DNA from: DATCJU01 sp036562635
GTDB taxonomy: Bacteria > Actinomycetota > Actinomycetes > Mycobacteriales > Pseudonocardiaceae
Direction: 5' to 3'
Assembly: GCA_036562635.1 (NCBI GenBank)
Contig: DATCJU010000070.1
Location: 1 to 20,433 of the forward strand
Length of the DNA stretch: 20,433 bases
Each line of letters begins with the position of its first letter. The stretch's first letter is position 1. Under the pieces are notes generated by a model that made no database searches, was not told the origin of the DNA, and saw only the letters and a list, made by a program, of their open reading frames with translations. The translations under genes were made by a program, and so were the position numbers. This document shows, one piece after another, positions 1 through 8,600 of this stretch.

Positions 1-257
1 ATGAGCACGGTGAACGCCACCCAGAACCAGGGCACCACCACCATGGCCAACACCAGCAGGGGCTGTGCCGCCCGCCACCCGGGCGCCAGGTGCCGGGCAG
101 CGGCGAAAGACACCGGACCCGGCAACCGGGTGGGCAGGAACCGGTCGGCCGTCTCCGGGTACAGGACCTCGACGCGGCGGTCGCCGTCGCGGGCCAGGTC
201 GAAGGTCACCTCACCAGCCGGGGAGGCCGGTTCGGGGGTGCGGGCTGGGGAAACCAC
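1..257 (-). CDS. Membrane protein of unknown function, N-terminal part (runs off the left edge)
   Basis: An open minus-strand frame with strongly GC-biased third positions runs from a stop at 354-356 to the window edge, so the gene continues to the left. From the chosen start the product has about 60 hydrophilic residues (including EVTFDLARDGD and VEVLYPETADRFLP), then a hydrophobic helix rich in Leu, Val and Trp ending at the edge (LLVLAMVVVPWFWVAFTVL). A soluble stretch followed by a membrane segment fits a small membrane protein; I do not recognise the family. GTG at 257 was chosen because GGGAGG lies 5 nt upstream; GTG at 260 or 314 are alternatives. It lies downstream of dnaE on the same strand, behind a putative terminator, so it may have its own promoter. 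Confidence 0.5.
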   Translation of the reverse strand, partial: MVSPARTPEPASPAGEVTFDLARDGDRRVEVLYPETADRFLPTRLPGPVSFAAARHLAPGWRAAQPLLVLAMVVVPWFWVAFTVL

Positions 258-399
258 CACGTCCTCCCAGTCAGGTTCGCCGGACCGCCCCCGCAGGGGC
301 CGCACAACCCCCACCGGACCCGCACCCGGTACACCAGAGTGCTTCCGCCGGGCTCACCCCTCCCCTGGCACCGGGGGCACCGGGACAGCACCGTACCCT

Positions 400-422
400 C
401 CGCCCCTCCCACGGCGGGGCGG
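400..422 (-). terminator. Putative hairpin terminator after dnaE
   Basis: A perfect 7-bp GC-only stem (CCGCCCC at 400-406, GGGGCGG at 416-422) with a 9-nt loop starts 15 nt beyond the dnaE stop. There is no T-run after the stem, as is usual for actinobacterial hairpins; the short T-run lies before it. The position supports a terminator or 3'-protecting hairpin, but only the stem is seen directly. Confidence 0.4.
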
Positions 423-437
423 AACCAGGAAAAAGGA

Positions 438-3400
438 TCATCGCAGACAGTCGGGCCCCAGAAGGGCCTTCAACTCGGCGGCCAACTCCGCGTCGGGACT
501 CACCCGCAGCGCGTCGTCCAGCTGCAGCACCGTGTCCTGCCGCTCACCGGCCAGGTGCACCTGGACCTCGGCGGGGCCGGGATGGGCGCGCAGCACCTCC
601 CTGAGCTCGGTCACCAGCTGCGGGGTGCACCGGGCCGAGTCCAGGTGCAGTCGCACCGGCGGCACCTGGACGCCCTCGGCCAGGTCCAGGACCACCAGGT
701 CGCCCGCGACGAGCGAGACGTGTTCCTCCCGGGACACCACCCGCGCCCGCACCAGCACAATCGCGTCCTCGACCAGCCGGGGCGCGTGCGCCGCGTACAC
801 CCTGGGGAAGAACAGCACCTCCACCCCGCCGGCCAGGTCCTCCAGCCGGCAGGCGGCCCACGGTTCCCCGTTGCGGTTCACCCGGCGGAAGACCGAGGCG
901 AGGATGCCGCCCACGGTGACCTCCGCCCCGTCCGGGACGGCACCCTCCAGCAGCGCCGGGATGGTGGTGTCGGCCCGCTCGGCCAGTACCCCCACCGCTC
1001 CGCGCAGCGGATGGTCGGACACGTACAGGCCGAGCATCTCCCGCTCCAGCTCCAGCTGGTGCCTGGGGCTCCAGTGCTCGTCGGGCACCCGGATGTCGAA
1101 CGGGCCGCCCCCGCCGTCCTCCTCCACCGCACCGAACAGGTCGAACTGGCCCACGGCCTCGGCCCGTCTGGTCCGGGCGGCCTGGTCGACGGCCTCGGCG
1201 TGCACCAGGTACAGCCCCTTGCGCGGATGCCCCAGCGAGTCGAAGGCCCCGGCCTTGATCAGGGACTCGACCACCTTCTTGTTGCACACCTGGGCGTCGA
1301 CCTTGCGCAGGAAGTCCGCGAAGTCGGTGAACGGACCGTGCTCCCGCCGCGCCCGGAGGATCGCCTCGACCACCTGGTCCCCGACGTTACGGATCGCGCT
1401 CAGCCCGAAACGGATGTCCGCCCCGACCGGGGCGAAGTCACGCTCCGAGGAGTTGATGTCCGGGGGCAGCACGGTGATGCCCATCCGCCGGCACTCGGCC
1501 AGGTACACCGCGGCGCGGTCCTTGTCGTCACGCACGCTGGACAGCAGCGCCGCCATGTACTCGGCCGGGTGGTTGGCCTTCAGGTAGGCGGTCCAGTACG
1601 AGACCAGCCCGTAGCTGGCGGCGTGTGCCCGGTTGAGGGCGTAGTCGGAGAACGGCACGAGCACGTTCCACAGGGCCCGGACGGCCTCGTCGGAGTAGCC
1701 CCGGGCCCGCATGCCCGCGGAGAAGGGCACGAACTCCTGGTCCAGGATCTCCTTCCTCTTCTTGGTCATCGCCTGCCGCAGCAGGTCGGCTCGCCCGAGC
1801 GAGTACCCGGCGACCTGCTGCGCGATCGCCATGACCTGCTCCTGGTAGACGATCAGCCCGTAGGTCTCGTCCAGGATGTCGGCCAGGGGTTCGGCCAGTT
1901 CCGGGTGGATCGGGGTGGGGGTCTCCCGGCCGTTCTTGCGGTCGGCGTAGGCCAGGTGTGCGTTCGCCCCCATCGGGCCGGGCCGGTACAGCGCCAGCAC
2001 CGCGGAGATGTCCTCGAACCGGGTGGGAGCCATCCGGCGCAGCAGGTCCCGGATCGGGCCACCGTCGAGCTGGAACACGCCCAGGGTGTCGCCCCGGGCC
2101 AGCAGCTCGTACGTCCTGGGGTCGTCGAGCTCCAGGTGCTGCAGGTCCGGTGGCTCCTTGCCGTTGAGCTCGATGTTGCGCAGCGCGTCGTCGATGACCG
2201 TGAGGTTGCGCAGGCCCAGGAAGTCCATCTTCAACAGGCCGAGTGCCTCACAGGCACCCACGTCCCACTGGGTGATGATCGCGCCGTCGGACTCGCGACG
2301 CTGGATCGGGACGACGTCGAGCAACGGCTCGGCGGACAGGATCACCCCCGCGGCGTGCACCCCCCACTGCCGTTTGAGTCCCTCCAGCTCGCGGGCCGTG
2401 TCGACGATCTCCTTGACCTGCGGATCGGACTCGTACAACGCCCGCACCGCGGCCGCCTCGGCGTACCGCTCGTGGGCGGGGTCGAACACCCCGGACAGCG
2501 GGACGTCCTTGCCCATCACCGCCGGGGGCATGGCCTTGGTGATCCGGTCGGCGAGCGCGTACCCGGGCTGGCCGTGCAGCGCCCGTGCCGCGTCCTTGAT
2601 CGCCGCCTTGGCCTTGATGGTGGAGTAGGTGATGATCTGCGCGACCCGCTCCTCGCCGTACCTCTCGACGGCGTAGCGGATCATCTCGCCGCGCCGGCGC
2701 TCGTCGAAGTCGATGTCGATGTCCGGCATGGACACCCGGTCCGGGTTGAGGAACCGTTCGAAGAGCAGCTTGTGCCGTCGCGGGTCCAGCTCGGTGATGC
2801 CCAGGGCGTAGGCCACCAGGCAGCCCGCGGCCGAGCCACGTCCCGGTCCCACCCGGATGCCGACCTCTCTGGCGTGGGCCACCAGGTCCGCGGTGACCAG
2901 GAAGTAGCCCGCGTAGCCCATTCGGCAGATGACGTCCAGCTCGTACTCGGCCTGCGCACGGTGTGCCTCGGGCACCCCGTCCGGGAACCGCCGGGCCAGG
3001 CCGCGTGCCACCTCCTTGCGCAGCCAGCTCTCCTCGGTCTCCCCCTCCGGCACCGGGAAGGTGGGCATCAGGTCCCGGGGCCGCAGCACCGGCCCGTAGT
3101 CGCCGACCATCTCCGCCACCAGCAGCGTGTTGTCGCACCCCTGCTGCCAGGGCTCGGAGGGGTCGATCGCCCGCATCTCCTCGGGAGACTTCAGGTAGTA
3201 GCCCTCCCCCTCGAACCGGAACCGGTACGGGTCGCGGACGGTCCTGCCGGTCTGCACGCACAACAGCACGTCGTGCGCGTGCGCCTGCCCGGCGTGCACG
3301 TAGTGCGCATCGTTGGTGACCAGCCAGGGCAGGTCCAGCTCGTCGGCCAGGCGGGCCAGGTCCTCGCGGTAGCGACGCTCGACCGCCAGGCCGTGGTCCA

Positions 3401-3968
3401 TCAGCTCGGCGAAGAAGTTCTCCGGGCCCAGGATCTCCCGGAGCTCACCGGCCGCCTTCCGGGCGCCCGCGTAGTCACCGCCCAGCAGCCGGGTGGGCAC
3501 CTCCCCGCTCGGGCATCCGGTGGTGCCGATCAGGCCCCGGGCGTGGCGGGCCAGCAGCTCCCGGTCGATCCGGGGCTTGCGGTAGTGACCCTCCAGGCTG
3601 GCCAGCGAGGCCAGCCGGAACAGGTTCCGCAGGCCCTCGGCGTCCCGGGCCAGCAGGGTCATGTGGGTGTAGGCACCGCCGCCGGACACCGCGGCACCCT
3701 CGCCGATCTCGGCCCAACGCACCCGGCGCTTCACGAAACGGCTCTCCGGGGCGACGTAGGCCTCCATGCCGATGATCGGTGTGATCCCACTCGCGACGGC
3801 CCGGGTGTGGAACTCGTGGGCCCCGTACAGGTTGCCGTGGTCGGTGACGGCCACCGCCGACATGCCCTGAGCGGCGACCTGGTCGAACAGCTCGGTCAGC
3901 CGCGCGGCACCGTCGAGCATGGAGTACTCGGTGTGCACGTGCAGGTGGACGAACGAGTTCGCGGGCAC
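438..3968 (-). CDS. dnaE: DNA polymerase III subunit alpha (replicative DnaE1 type)
   Basis: Catalytic subunit of the replicative polymerase, 1176 aa, the usual length. The PHP domain (about 6-280) keeps metal-ligand motifs: HLHVH (8-12), VTDHG (41-45), GMEAY (67-71), a His at 102, MDHG (190-193) and NDAH (219-222). That suggests active 3'-5' proofreading, as known for mycobacterial DnaE1. The polymerase core shows GPGRGSAAG (374-382), the catalytic aspartate cluster PDIDIDF (415-421) and KMDFLGLR (580-587) with the third Asp at 582. A helix-hairpin-helix region (about 840-890), a beta-clamp-binding motif QFDLF (941-945) and an OB-fold (about 1015-1090) follow. No intein interrupts the catalytic motifs. 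GTG at 3968 gives MPANSFVHLHVH, with GGGAGG 8 nt upstream; GTG at 3971 is equally possible. The frame is open further upstream to 4079, but that stretch is Arg/Pro-rich and unlike the family. Divergent from the gene at 4242. Confidence 0.97.
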   Translation of the reverse strand: MPANSFVHLHVHTEYSMLDGAARLTELFDQVAAQGMSAVAVTDHGNLYGAHEFHTRAVASGITPIIGMEAYVAPESRFVKRRVRWAEIGEGAAVSGGGAYTHMTLLARDAEGLRNLFRLASLASLEGHYRKPRIDRELLARHARGLIGTTGCPSGEVPTRLLGGDYAGARKAAGELREILGPENFFAELMDHGLAVERRYREDLARLADELDLPWLVTNDAHYVHAGQAHAHDVLLCVQTGRTVRDPYRFRFEGEGYYLKSPEEMRAIDPSEPWQQGCDNTLLVAEMVGDYGPVLRPRDLMPTFPVPEGETEESWLRKEVARGLARRFPDGVPEAHRAQAEYELDVICRMGYAGYFLVTADLVAHAREVGIRVGPGRGSAAGCLVAYALGITELDPRRHKLLFERFLNPDRVSMPDIDIDFDERRRGEMIRYAVERYGEERVAQIITYSTIKAKAAIKDAARALHGQPGYALADRITKAMPPAVMGKDVPLSGVFDPAHERYAEAAAVRALYESDPQVKEIVDTARELEGLKRQWGVHAAGVILSAEPLLDVVPIQRRESDGAIITQWDVGACEALGLLKMDFLGLRNLTVIDDALRNIELNGKEPPDLQHLELDDPRTYELLARGDTLGVFQLDGGPIRDLLRRMAPTRFEDISAVLALYRPGPMGANAHLAYADRKNGRETPTPIHPELAEPLADILDETYGLIVYQEQVMAIAQQVAGYSLGRADLLRQAMTKKRKEILDQEFVPFSAGMRARGYSDEAVRALWNVLVPFSDYALNRAHAASYGLVSYWTAYLKANHPAEYMAALLSSVRDDKDRAAVYLAECRRMGITVLPPDINSSERDFAPVGADIRFGLSAIRNVGDQVVEAILRARREHGPFTDFADFLRKVDAQVCNKKVVESLIKAGAFDSLGHPRKGLYLVHAEAVDQAARTRRAEAVGQFDLFGAVEEDGGGGPFDIRVPDEHWSPRHQLELEREMLGLYVSDHPLRGAVGVLAERADTTIPALLEGAVPDGAEVTVGGILASVFRRVNRNGEPWAACRLEDLAGGVEVLFFPRVYAAHAPRLVEDAIVLVRARVVSREEHVSLVAGDLVVLDLAEGVQVPPVRLHLDSARCTPQLVTELREVLRAHPGPAEVQVHLAGERQDTVLQLDDALRVSPDAELAAELKALLGPDCLR

Positions 3969-4093
3969 CACGACCACCTCCCGCTCCGGTGTGACCGTGA
4001 GGGATCGGCGAGGTCGGGGATACGCCGTGCGCGCATCCCGACCACGAGGACGGTCACCGTGACGTCGCTCCGGGGGCACACGTCAGAGGCGAC

Positions 4094-4115
4094 GGAACCC
4101 GACTTCGGGTGTTCC
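4094..4115. repeat. Inverted repeat upstream of dnaE
   Basis: The arms GGAACCCGA (4094-4102) and TCGGG-TG-TTCC (4105-4115) pair across a 2-nt loop with a 2-nt bulge. The element lies in the 270-bp divergent region between dnaE and the HTH-repeat gene, about 125 bp upstream of the dnaE start. It could be a regulator-binding site or a leader hairpin. It is not the actinobacterial LexA box, in which GAAC and GTTC are 4 nt apart; here they are 12 nt apart. Confidence 0.35.
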
Positions 4116-4228
4116 GGTTCACGAGTGCCTTCCTAGCACCACCCCCCGACAGGAACCGGCGCCCGCAGAAGACACCCGACCTTCCCATCTGTTGCCGAGC
4201 CGTTGGCACATCACGTACGCGGACCAGG

Positions 4229-4234
4229 TAGCGT
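4229..4234 (+). promoter_or_regulatory. Putative -10 element for a leaderless transcript
   Basis: TAGCGT fits the actinobacterial TANNNT -10 pattern and ends 7 nt before the GTG at 4242, the spacing expected when transcription starts on the start codon itself. There is no convincing Shine-Dalgarno sequence for that GTG. TTGGCA at 4203-4208 could serve as a -35, but the 20-nt spacer is long. Confidence 0.4.
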
Positions 4235-4241
4235 GCGATTC

Positions 4242-5339
4242 GTGGTCGCGCCCGATCCAGTCGACGTTCGCCTGCTCGCCCTGGTCGCCGAGGCAGGGCG
4301 GATCGCCGTGCACGACATCGCCACCCGGACGGGTCTGGACGTGCGGGAGATCGCCGCCAGGCTCGCCGCGCTGGCCGCAACGGGCCTGCCGCTGGTGGTC
4401 GGCATCGAGTGCGATCCGCAGGGCATCCGAGCCGCCCTGGCCAGGATGAACGCCTGGGGCGGTTACCCGGCCACGCCCAGCGGGCCTCACCAGGTGCACG
4501 GCACTCCGTCCGGCACCTACCAGGTGCACGGCACTCCGTCCGGTACCTACAACGTGCACGGGACGCCGAGCGGCCCCTCGCCGGCGTACGGCACCCCTTC
4601 CGGCTCGTACCCCACCCACGGCGGGACGCCCTCCGGCCCCTACCCCGCCGGTCACGCCCCGGGGGTCCCGCAGCCGCAGTACCCGGTGCACACCGGCCCG
4701 GCCAGCGGCCCCTTCCCCGCGCAGCCGAACCCGCCGAGCGGACCGTTCCCGGCCCAGCCCGGACCGGTCACCGCCCAGCCCACCACCGGGGGGCATGCGC
4801 CGATCGACCCGATGAGCACCTGGGGACCGCCGCAGAGCGCCTCCTGGGCCCGGGGCGACCGACCGCCGCAGACCGGGATGCCCGGCCCCGCCACGCCCAC
4901 GGCCCCGGCCGCCCAGCGCACCGGGCGGGTCGGCGGCACCCTGGAGACCATCGGGCTGGAGGGCGAGCGGCTGGCCATCCAGCTGGTCGAGGTGGTCGAC
5001 CCCGCGGACTTCCTGTTCACCGCCGCCGGCTACCGGCTGGAACCGGGGGAACGGTCGGTGGTGGTGCACACCGAGTTCACCAACCGGGGCGCGGTGCCGT
5101 TCTCCTCGCTGCCGGACCAGTACCTGGTGCTGGTCACCAAGGACGGCCAGACGATCTCCAAGGCCCCGGTGTCCCTGTCGTCCCGCCCCCCGCACCGCAT
5201 CGGGGTGCAGCCGGGCGAGACCGCAGGTGGACACACGGTGTACGTGCTGCCGGAGGACGTCGAGCTGGTCGCGGTGCGGTGGAGTCCTCGACCGGACGAC
5301 GAGCAGCGCACCCTCACCTGGTCGCTGGCCGAGAACTAG
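4242..5339 (+). CDS. AsnC-like HTH protein with decapeptide repeats and a C-terminal DUF4352-type Ig-like domain
   Basis: Three parts are visible in 365 aa. Residues 1-70 resemble the AsnC/Lrp helix-turn-helix (RLLALVAEAGRIAVHDIAT, then DVREIAARLAAL). Residues 74-134 hold six copies of a ten-residue unit built on HGTPSGTY, followed by two SGPFPAQP units and a Pro/Ala-rich linker. Residues from about 230 to the end match the pattern of DUF4352/TRF2-like extracellular beta-sandwich domains (a ligand-free Ig-like fold): VEVVDPADF, VVVHTEFTNRG, QPGETAGGHTVYVLPED. There is no signal peptide or membrane helix, so the protein is predicted cytoplasmic although its C-terminal fold is usually extracytoplasmic. 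The typical AsnC ligand domain is absent. It may be a DNA-binding protein with a protein-interaction tail, or the HTH-like fold may have lost DNA binding. GTG at 4242 is preferred as a leaderless start; GTG at 4233 and TTG at 4203 are alternatives. Function unknown. Confidence 0.85.
   Translation: MVAPDPVDVRLLALVAEAGRIAVHDIATRTGLDVREIAARLAALAATGLPLVVGIECDPQGIRAALARMNAWGGYPATPSGPHQVHGTPSGTYQVHGTPSGTYNVHGTPSGPSPAYGTPSGSYPTHGGTPSGPYPAGHAPGVPQPQYPVHTGPASGPFPAQPNPPSGPFPAQPGPVTAQPTTGGHAPIDPMSTWGPPQSASWARGDRPPQTGMPGPATPTAPAAQRTGRVGGTLETIGLEGERLAIQLVEVVDPADFLFTAAGYRLEPGERSVVVHTEFTNRGAVPFSSLPDQYLVLVTKDGQTISKAPVSLSSRPPHRIGVQPGETAGGHTVYVLPEDVELVAVRWSPRPDDEQRTLTWSLAEN
4461..4643 (+). repeat. In-frame 30-bp tandem repeat
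   Basis: Six consecutive units of about 30 bp encode variants of the decapeptide [QN]VHGTPSG[TP][YS]. The units begin at 4461, 4491, 4521, 4551, 4581 and 4611. The copies at 4491 and 4521 differ by a single base (GGCACC against GGTACC), pointing to recent duplication; the outer copies have diverged. The unit length is a multiple of three, so copy-number change would keep the frame and alter only linker length. Confidence 0.85.
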
Positions 5340-5361
5340 ACCCGGCCCGACGTACGGGAAC

Positions 5362-5376
5362 ACCCGGAGACCGGGT
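5362..5376 (+). terminator. Putative hairpin terminator after the HTH-repeat gene
   Basis: ACCCGG and CCGGGT form a perfect 6-bp stem with a 3-nt loop, 22 nt beyond the stop codon at 5337-5339. No T-run follows. A second weak hairpin (GGTG...CACC) lies just downstream. Confidence 0.35.
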
Positions 5377-5441
5377 CGGCCGCGGGTGCCGGACACCGGC
5401 CGTCGGGCAGGCCCGGCGCCCGGTCGGTGTCCGCACCCGGC

Positions 5442-5460
5442 GGACGGGAATCGAACCGGT
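5442..5460 (-). other. tRNA T-arm-like fragment
   Basis: Read on the minus strand this is ACCGGTTCGATTCCCGTCC, which matches the conserved tRNA T-arm (GGTTCGATTCC) with one mismatch in the five-pair stem. The sequence where the rest of a tRNA should lie forms no recognisable D-arm or anticodon arm, and no acceptor 5' strand sits at the right distance. It could be a tRNA 3' fragment left by an integrative element, or chance. Confidence 0.3.
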
Positions 5461-5631
5461 GGGCCCTCCCGCGGGACCGCATCGCGTGAGCGCCCCGGTC
5501 GTCGCGCGGTGGGCGTCTCTCGCTCGTCCGGCCCAGTCCGCACGGGGCTGATCCGGTGAATTCGGCGGGCGGGCCGGACCGACGGGAACCCACGGCCCCA
5601 TCGTCCGTTCCAAGCGGGCGGAGGTGAGGCC

Positions 5632-8600
5632 GTGACCATGCGCCCGACGCCTTTCGAGCTCCTGGGGCGTTCCCCGATACCCGAGGAGTACCGCGGCGAC
5701 TACGGGGCCGCACTGACCGCGGCGGACGAACTGGTGCAACGCCTCCGGAGCGAGGGCGATCCCCGGCTGCTCGGCCGGGCCCTGCTGCTGCGCGGCATGG
5801 TCGAGGTCACCGCCGGAGCACCCGGCGCCGCACTGCACACCCTGGACGAGCTGATGGACCTGCCCGATCCCGGCCCGGATCGGGACACCCTCCAGGTCGC
5901 GTCGGCGCTGTTGCTGCTGGCCCGGGTCTCCTGGGGTGCCACCGGGGTGGACGGCGCCCTGCGGGAGGGGGACGAGCTGGCCCTGCAGCGGTACCAGCAC
6001 GCCGACCAGGTGGCCCGGGACGAACGGCTACGTCGACTGATCGACACCGCCACCACCGAGCCCGTCGAGCCGCTTCCGCCCGAGCTGGCCGATCTTCCGG
6101 CTCCCGAGCTGGCGCACTCCCTCCTCCTGCTGGCCGCCCATCGGGCCCAGGTGCGCGGCAACCTGTCCCCCGGATCGTTCCTCGGTGAGGTCGCCCGACG
6201 GCTGGGCGAGGCTCTCCGGGCCTCCACCACGAAACTCCCGCCCGAGGACCACTGGCCGGACCGGGTGGAAGCCCAGCTCGGCCCGGGCGATCACGCCCTG
6301 CGTGCCCTGCTGTTGCGGCACCGGGCCGAGACCGCGTTCCACGCGGGTCGGTTCTCGGTGGCCGAGGCGCTGGCGGAAGGCGCCGCCCAGCACTACGTGC
6401 GGGCCGAGGACGAGACCGGCCTGGGTTCCTGTCTGCTGATGATCGGCGACTGGTTGATCGCACCCGGCTCGTCCCCGCTGCTGCTCGGACTGCTCACCGA
6501 ACGCCGGCTCATGGAGCCCCGGAGCCGGGTGGTGCCGCCACCCGTGCAGATCAACCGGGCGGCGGCCTGCTACCAGGCCGCGGAGCAACACTTCGGTGCC
6601 TCACCCCGAGGGCAGGCCGCGATGCTGCTGCGCCGGGCCTACGTGATGGCGGCGTTCCTCGGGCGCCCGGAGGATGCGGCCACGACCGCGGCACAGGCCG
6701 CGAACCTGTTCGAGTCGGTCGGGGACGAACGCGGGTACTGGATCGCCCGAACCCACGCGGTGCTGCACCGTCTGACCACGGGTGTCCCGGTACCGCCGGA
6801 GGCTCTGGACGATCTTGCCGCCTGGGCGTCGGGCCGCGGATCGCCCTCCCTGGCGTTCCACCTGGGCAGCCTGGTCAACGCGTTCGGCGGTTTCCTGCTG
6901 GACACCCGCGGCGAGGCCCTCTTGGCCCTGCGCTGCCACGAGCTGGCGGCTCGCCTGTTCCACCGGTTGGGCACGGTGATCGCCGAGCACGAGAGCTGGA
7001 TCGCGGCACGGACGGTCTGTGACTGGGTCGGGGACACCGCTCGCGCGGTCTTCTTCACCGAGCGGGCCGTGTTGTCGCTCGCCCCGGCGCTGGACCGGGA
7101 GCACCCGTCACGCGCCAGGGCGGCCATGCAGACCCTGATCCTGACCAGGGAAGTGGTGGAGCCCTACGTCACGACGCAGGACGGGACGGGGCTGGCGGCC
7201 AGCCTGCAACGGTTGCGGCCGCTCCACCGACGGGTCCGGGAGCTGCTCGGTGACGGGCCGAGCAACCCGCTGCAGGCCCTGACCGACTCGTTCGAGCAGC
7301 TGACCGCCGACGACCCGGAACGCTCTCTCGCCCCGGGCCTCACCGAGCCGCTGTTGGCCCTGGCCCGGTACGTGCTGCCGAGGAGCGAGAGCCTCCTCGA
7401 ACAGGCGGATCTGCTCACGGTGCTGCTGCACGCCAGGGAACTTCGGGAGAACGGGCATGCGGCCGCTGCCGAACAGGTGCTCACCGAGCTGCTGACCCAC
7501 TGTCGACGCACCGCCTCGCCCGCGGCCAGGGAGGTCGAGCCCCACGTCCTGCTGGCCCTGGGCCGTCGGGAGGAGGCCGTCACCGCGTTCGAGCAGATGA
7601 TCACCGACGTCAAGGTGCCGTCGCTCACGCAACTCACCCAGGCACTGACGGGCGAGGACCCCGCCCCGGCCGGGGCCGGGGCGAACCCCGCCGCCGAGGC
7701 CGATGCGTGGGCCGTCCTCCCGCTGCGGCTGGAGTTCCAACACCTGGCCGAACACCCCGCCGCCACGGCGACCCTCGCCGAGCTGGAGCGGCTGGCCGGC
7801 CCGGAGTGGTGGCGCGAGCACAACCGGCCCTGGCACGCACTCGGCGTCGTCGCGGACGTGGTCGAACGGGCCGGTGAACTGGACCGAGCCGCCGAACTGC
7901 GGCAGCAGGCGATCGACGAGTTGGAGAGCCGCCGCTCCGGCGTGATCCGGGACAGCTGGACCACCCAGTACTTCGGTGCTCAGCACAGCGCCACGCTCTA
8001 CGGTCACGCAGCCCGGAACGCGCTGCTGCGCCGGGATGCGCTGCCGGCAGGACACCCCGACCGACGACGGCTCGCCGAGGAGTCGTTCCGGTACGCCGAG
8101 CGCGGACGGGCCCGGGCGCTGACCGAGCTGCTGCTCGACTCCGGCAGCCCCGCACCGGAGGGTTCGCTGCTGGCCGCCTGGCGGGCCGCCGACGCCCGGT
8201 CCGCGGTGCGACACAACCAGCTGCACCGTCTGCACGCCCAGCTCTCCCCCGACACGGAACTGTGGACCGAGCTCGTCCGCGCCGCGGAGCAGGCCGACGC
8301 CGAACTGGCCGAGGTGGAGCGGGCTCTGGCGGAGCGGTCGCCGATGCTGCTGCGCCCGAAGGAGCCCGGCGCACCGGCACCGGGCCCGGCGGAGATCGCC
8401 GACGCACTGCCCGAGGACACCGTGCTGGTGAGCTACCAGGTGCTGCGCCGGGAGCTGCTGGTGTGGGCGGTGACCCGGAACGGCCTGGTGCTCGCCGAAC
8501 GACGACCGCTGGACCGGCACGCACTGGCCGAGCAGGTGCGGCTGTTGCGTGACGCCCGTGAGCAGAGCACCGCCGTCTGGCGCGCACCCGCCGCGTGGCT

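Larger units (their letters stand above)
5340..5631. other. Intergenic region without a gene
   Basis: No frame here has convincing coding character. A perfect 6-bp hairpin (ACCCGG at 5362-5367, CCGGGT at 5371-5376, 3-nt loop) 22 nt after the preceding stop is a possible terminator. A tRNA T-arm-like stretch on the minus strand lies at 5442-5460. The right end carries the Shine-Dalgarno sequence GGAGGTGA of the next gene, 7 nt from its GTG. I could not assign a promoter for that gene with confidence. Confidence 0.5.

Noticed and set aside
3969..4079. Longer dnaE start at GTG 4079
   Set aside because: It would add 37 Arg/Pro-rich residues absent from the family. A good Shine-Dalgarno sequence sits before 3968, and the PHP motif begins directly after that start.
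4094..4115. LexA/SOS box controlling dnaE
   Set aside because: GAAC and GTTC are present but 12 nt apart instead of the 4 nt of the actinobacterial SOS box.
90..4136. A very long open frame (about 1350 codons) on the strand opposite dnaE
   Set aside because: It is a mirror of the strong GC bias at third codon positions of dnaE. The translation is low-complexity Gly/Pro/Arg/His/Val/Gln and has no family motifs, while the opposite strand encodes a complete, well-conserved polymerase.
4461..4643. CRISPR-like array
   Set aside because: The 30-bp units abut one another with no spacers, are in frame and encode a decapeptide. They are coding tandem repeats.
5401..5550. Complete tRNA gene on the minus strand
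   Set aside because: Only a T-arm-like segment is present. No D-arm, anticodon stem or acceptor partner can be placed at the required distances.
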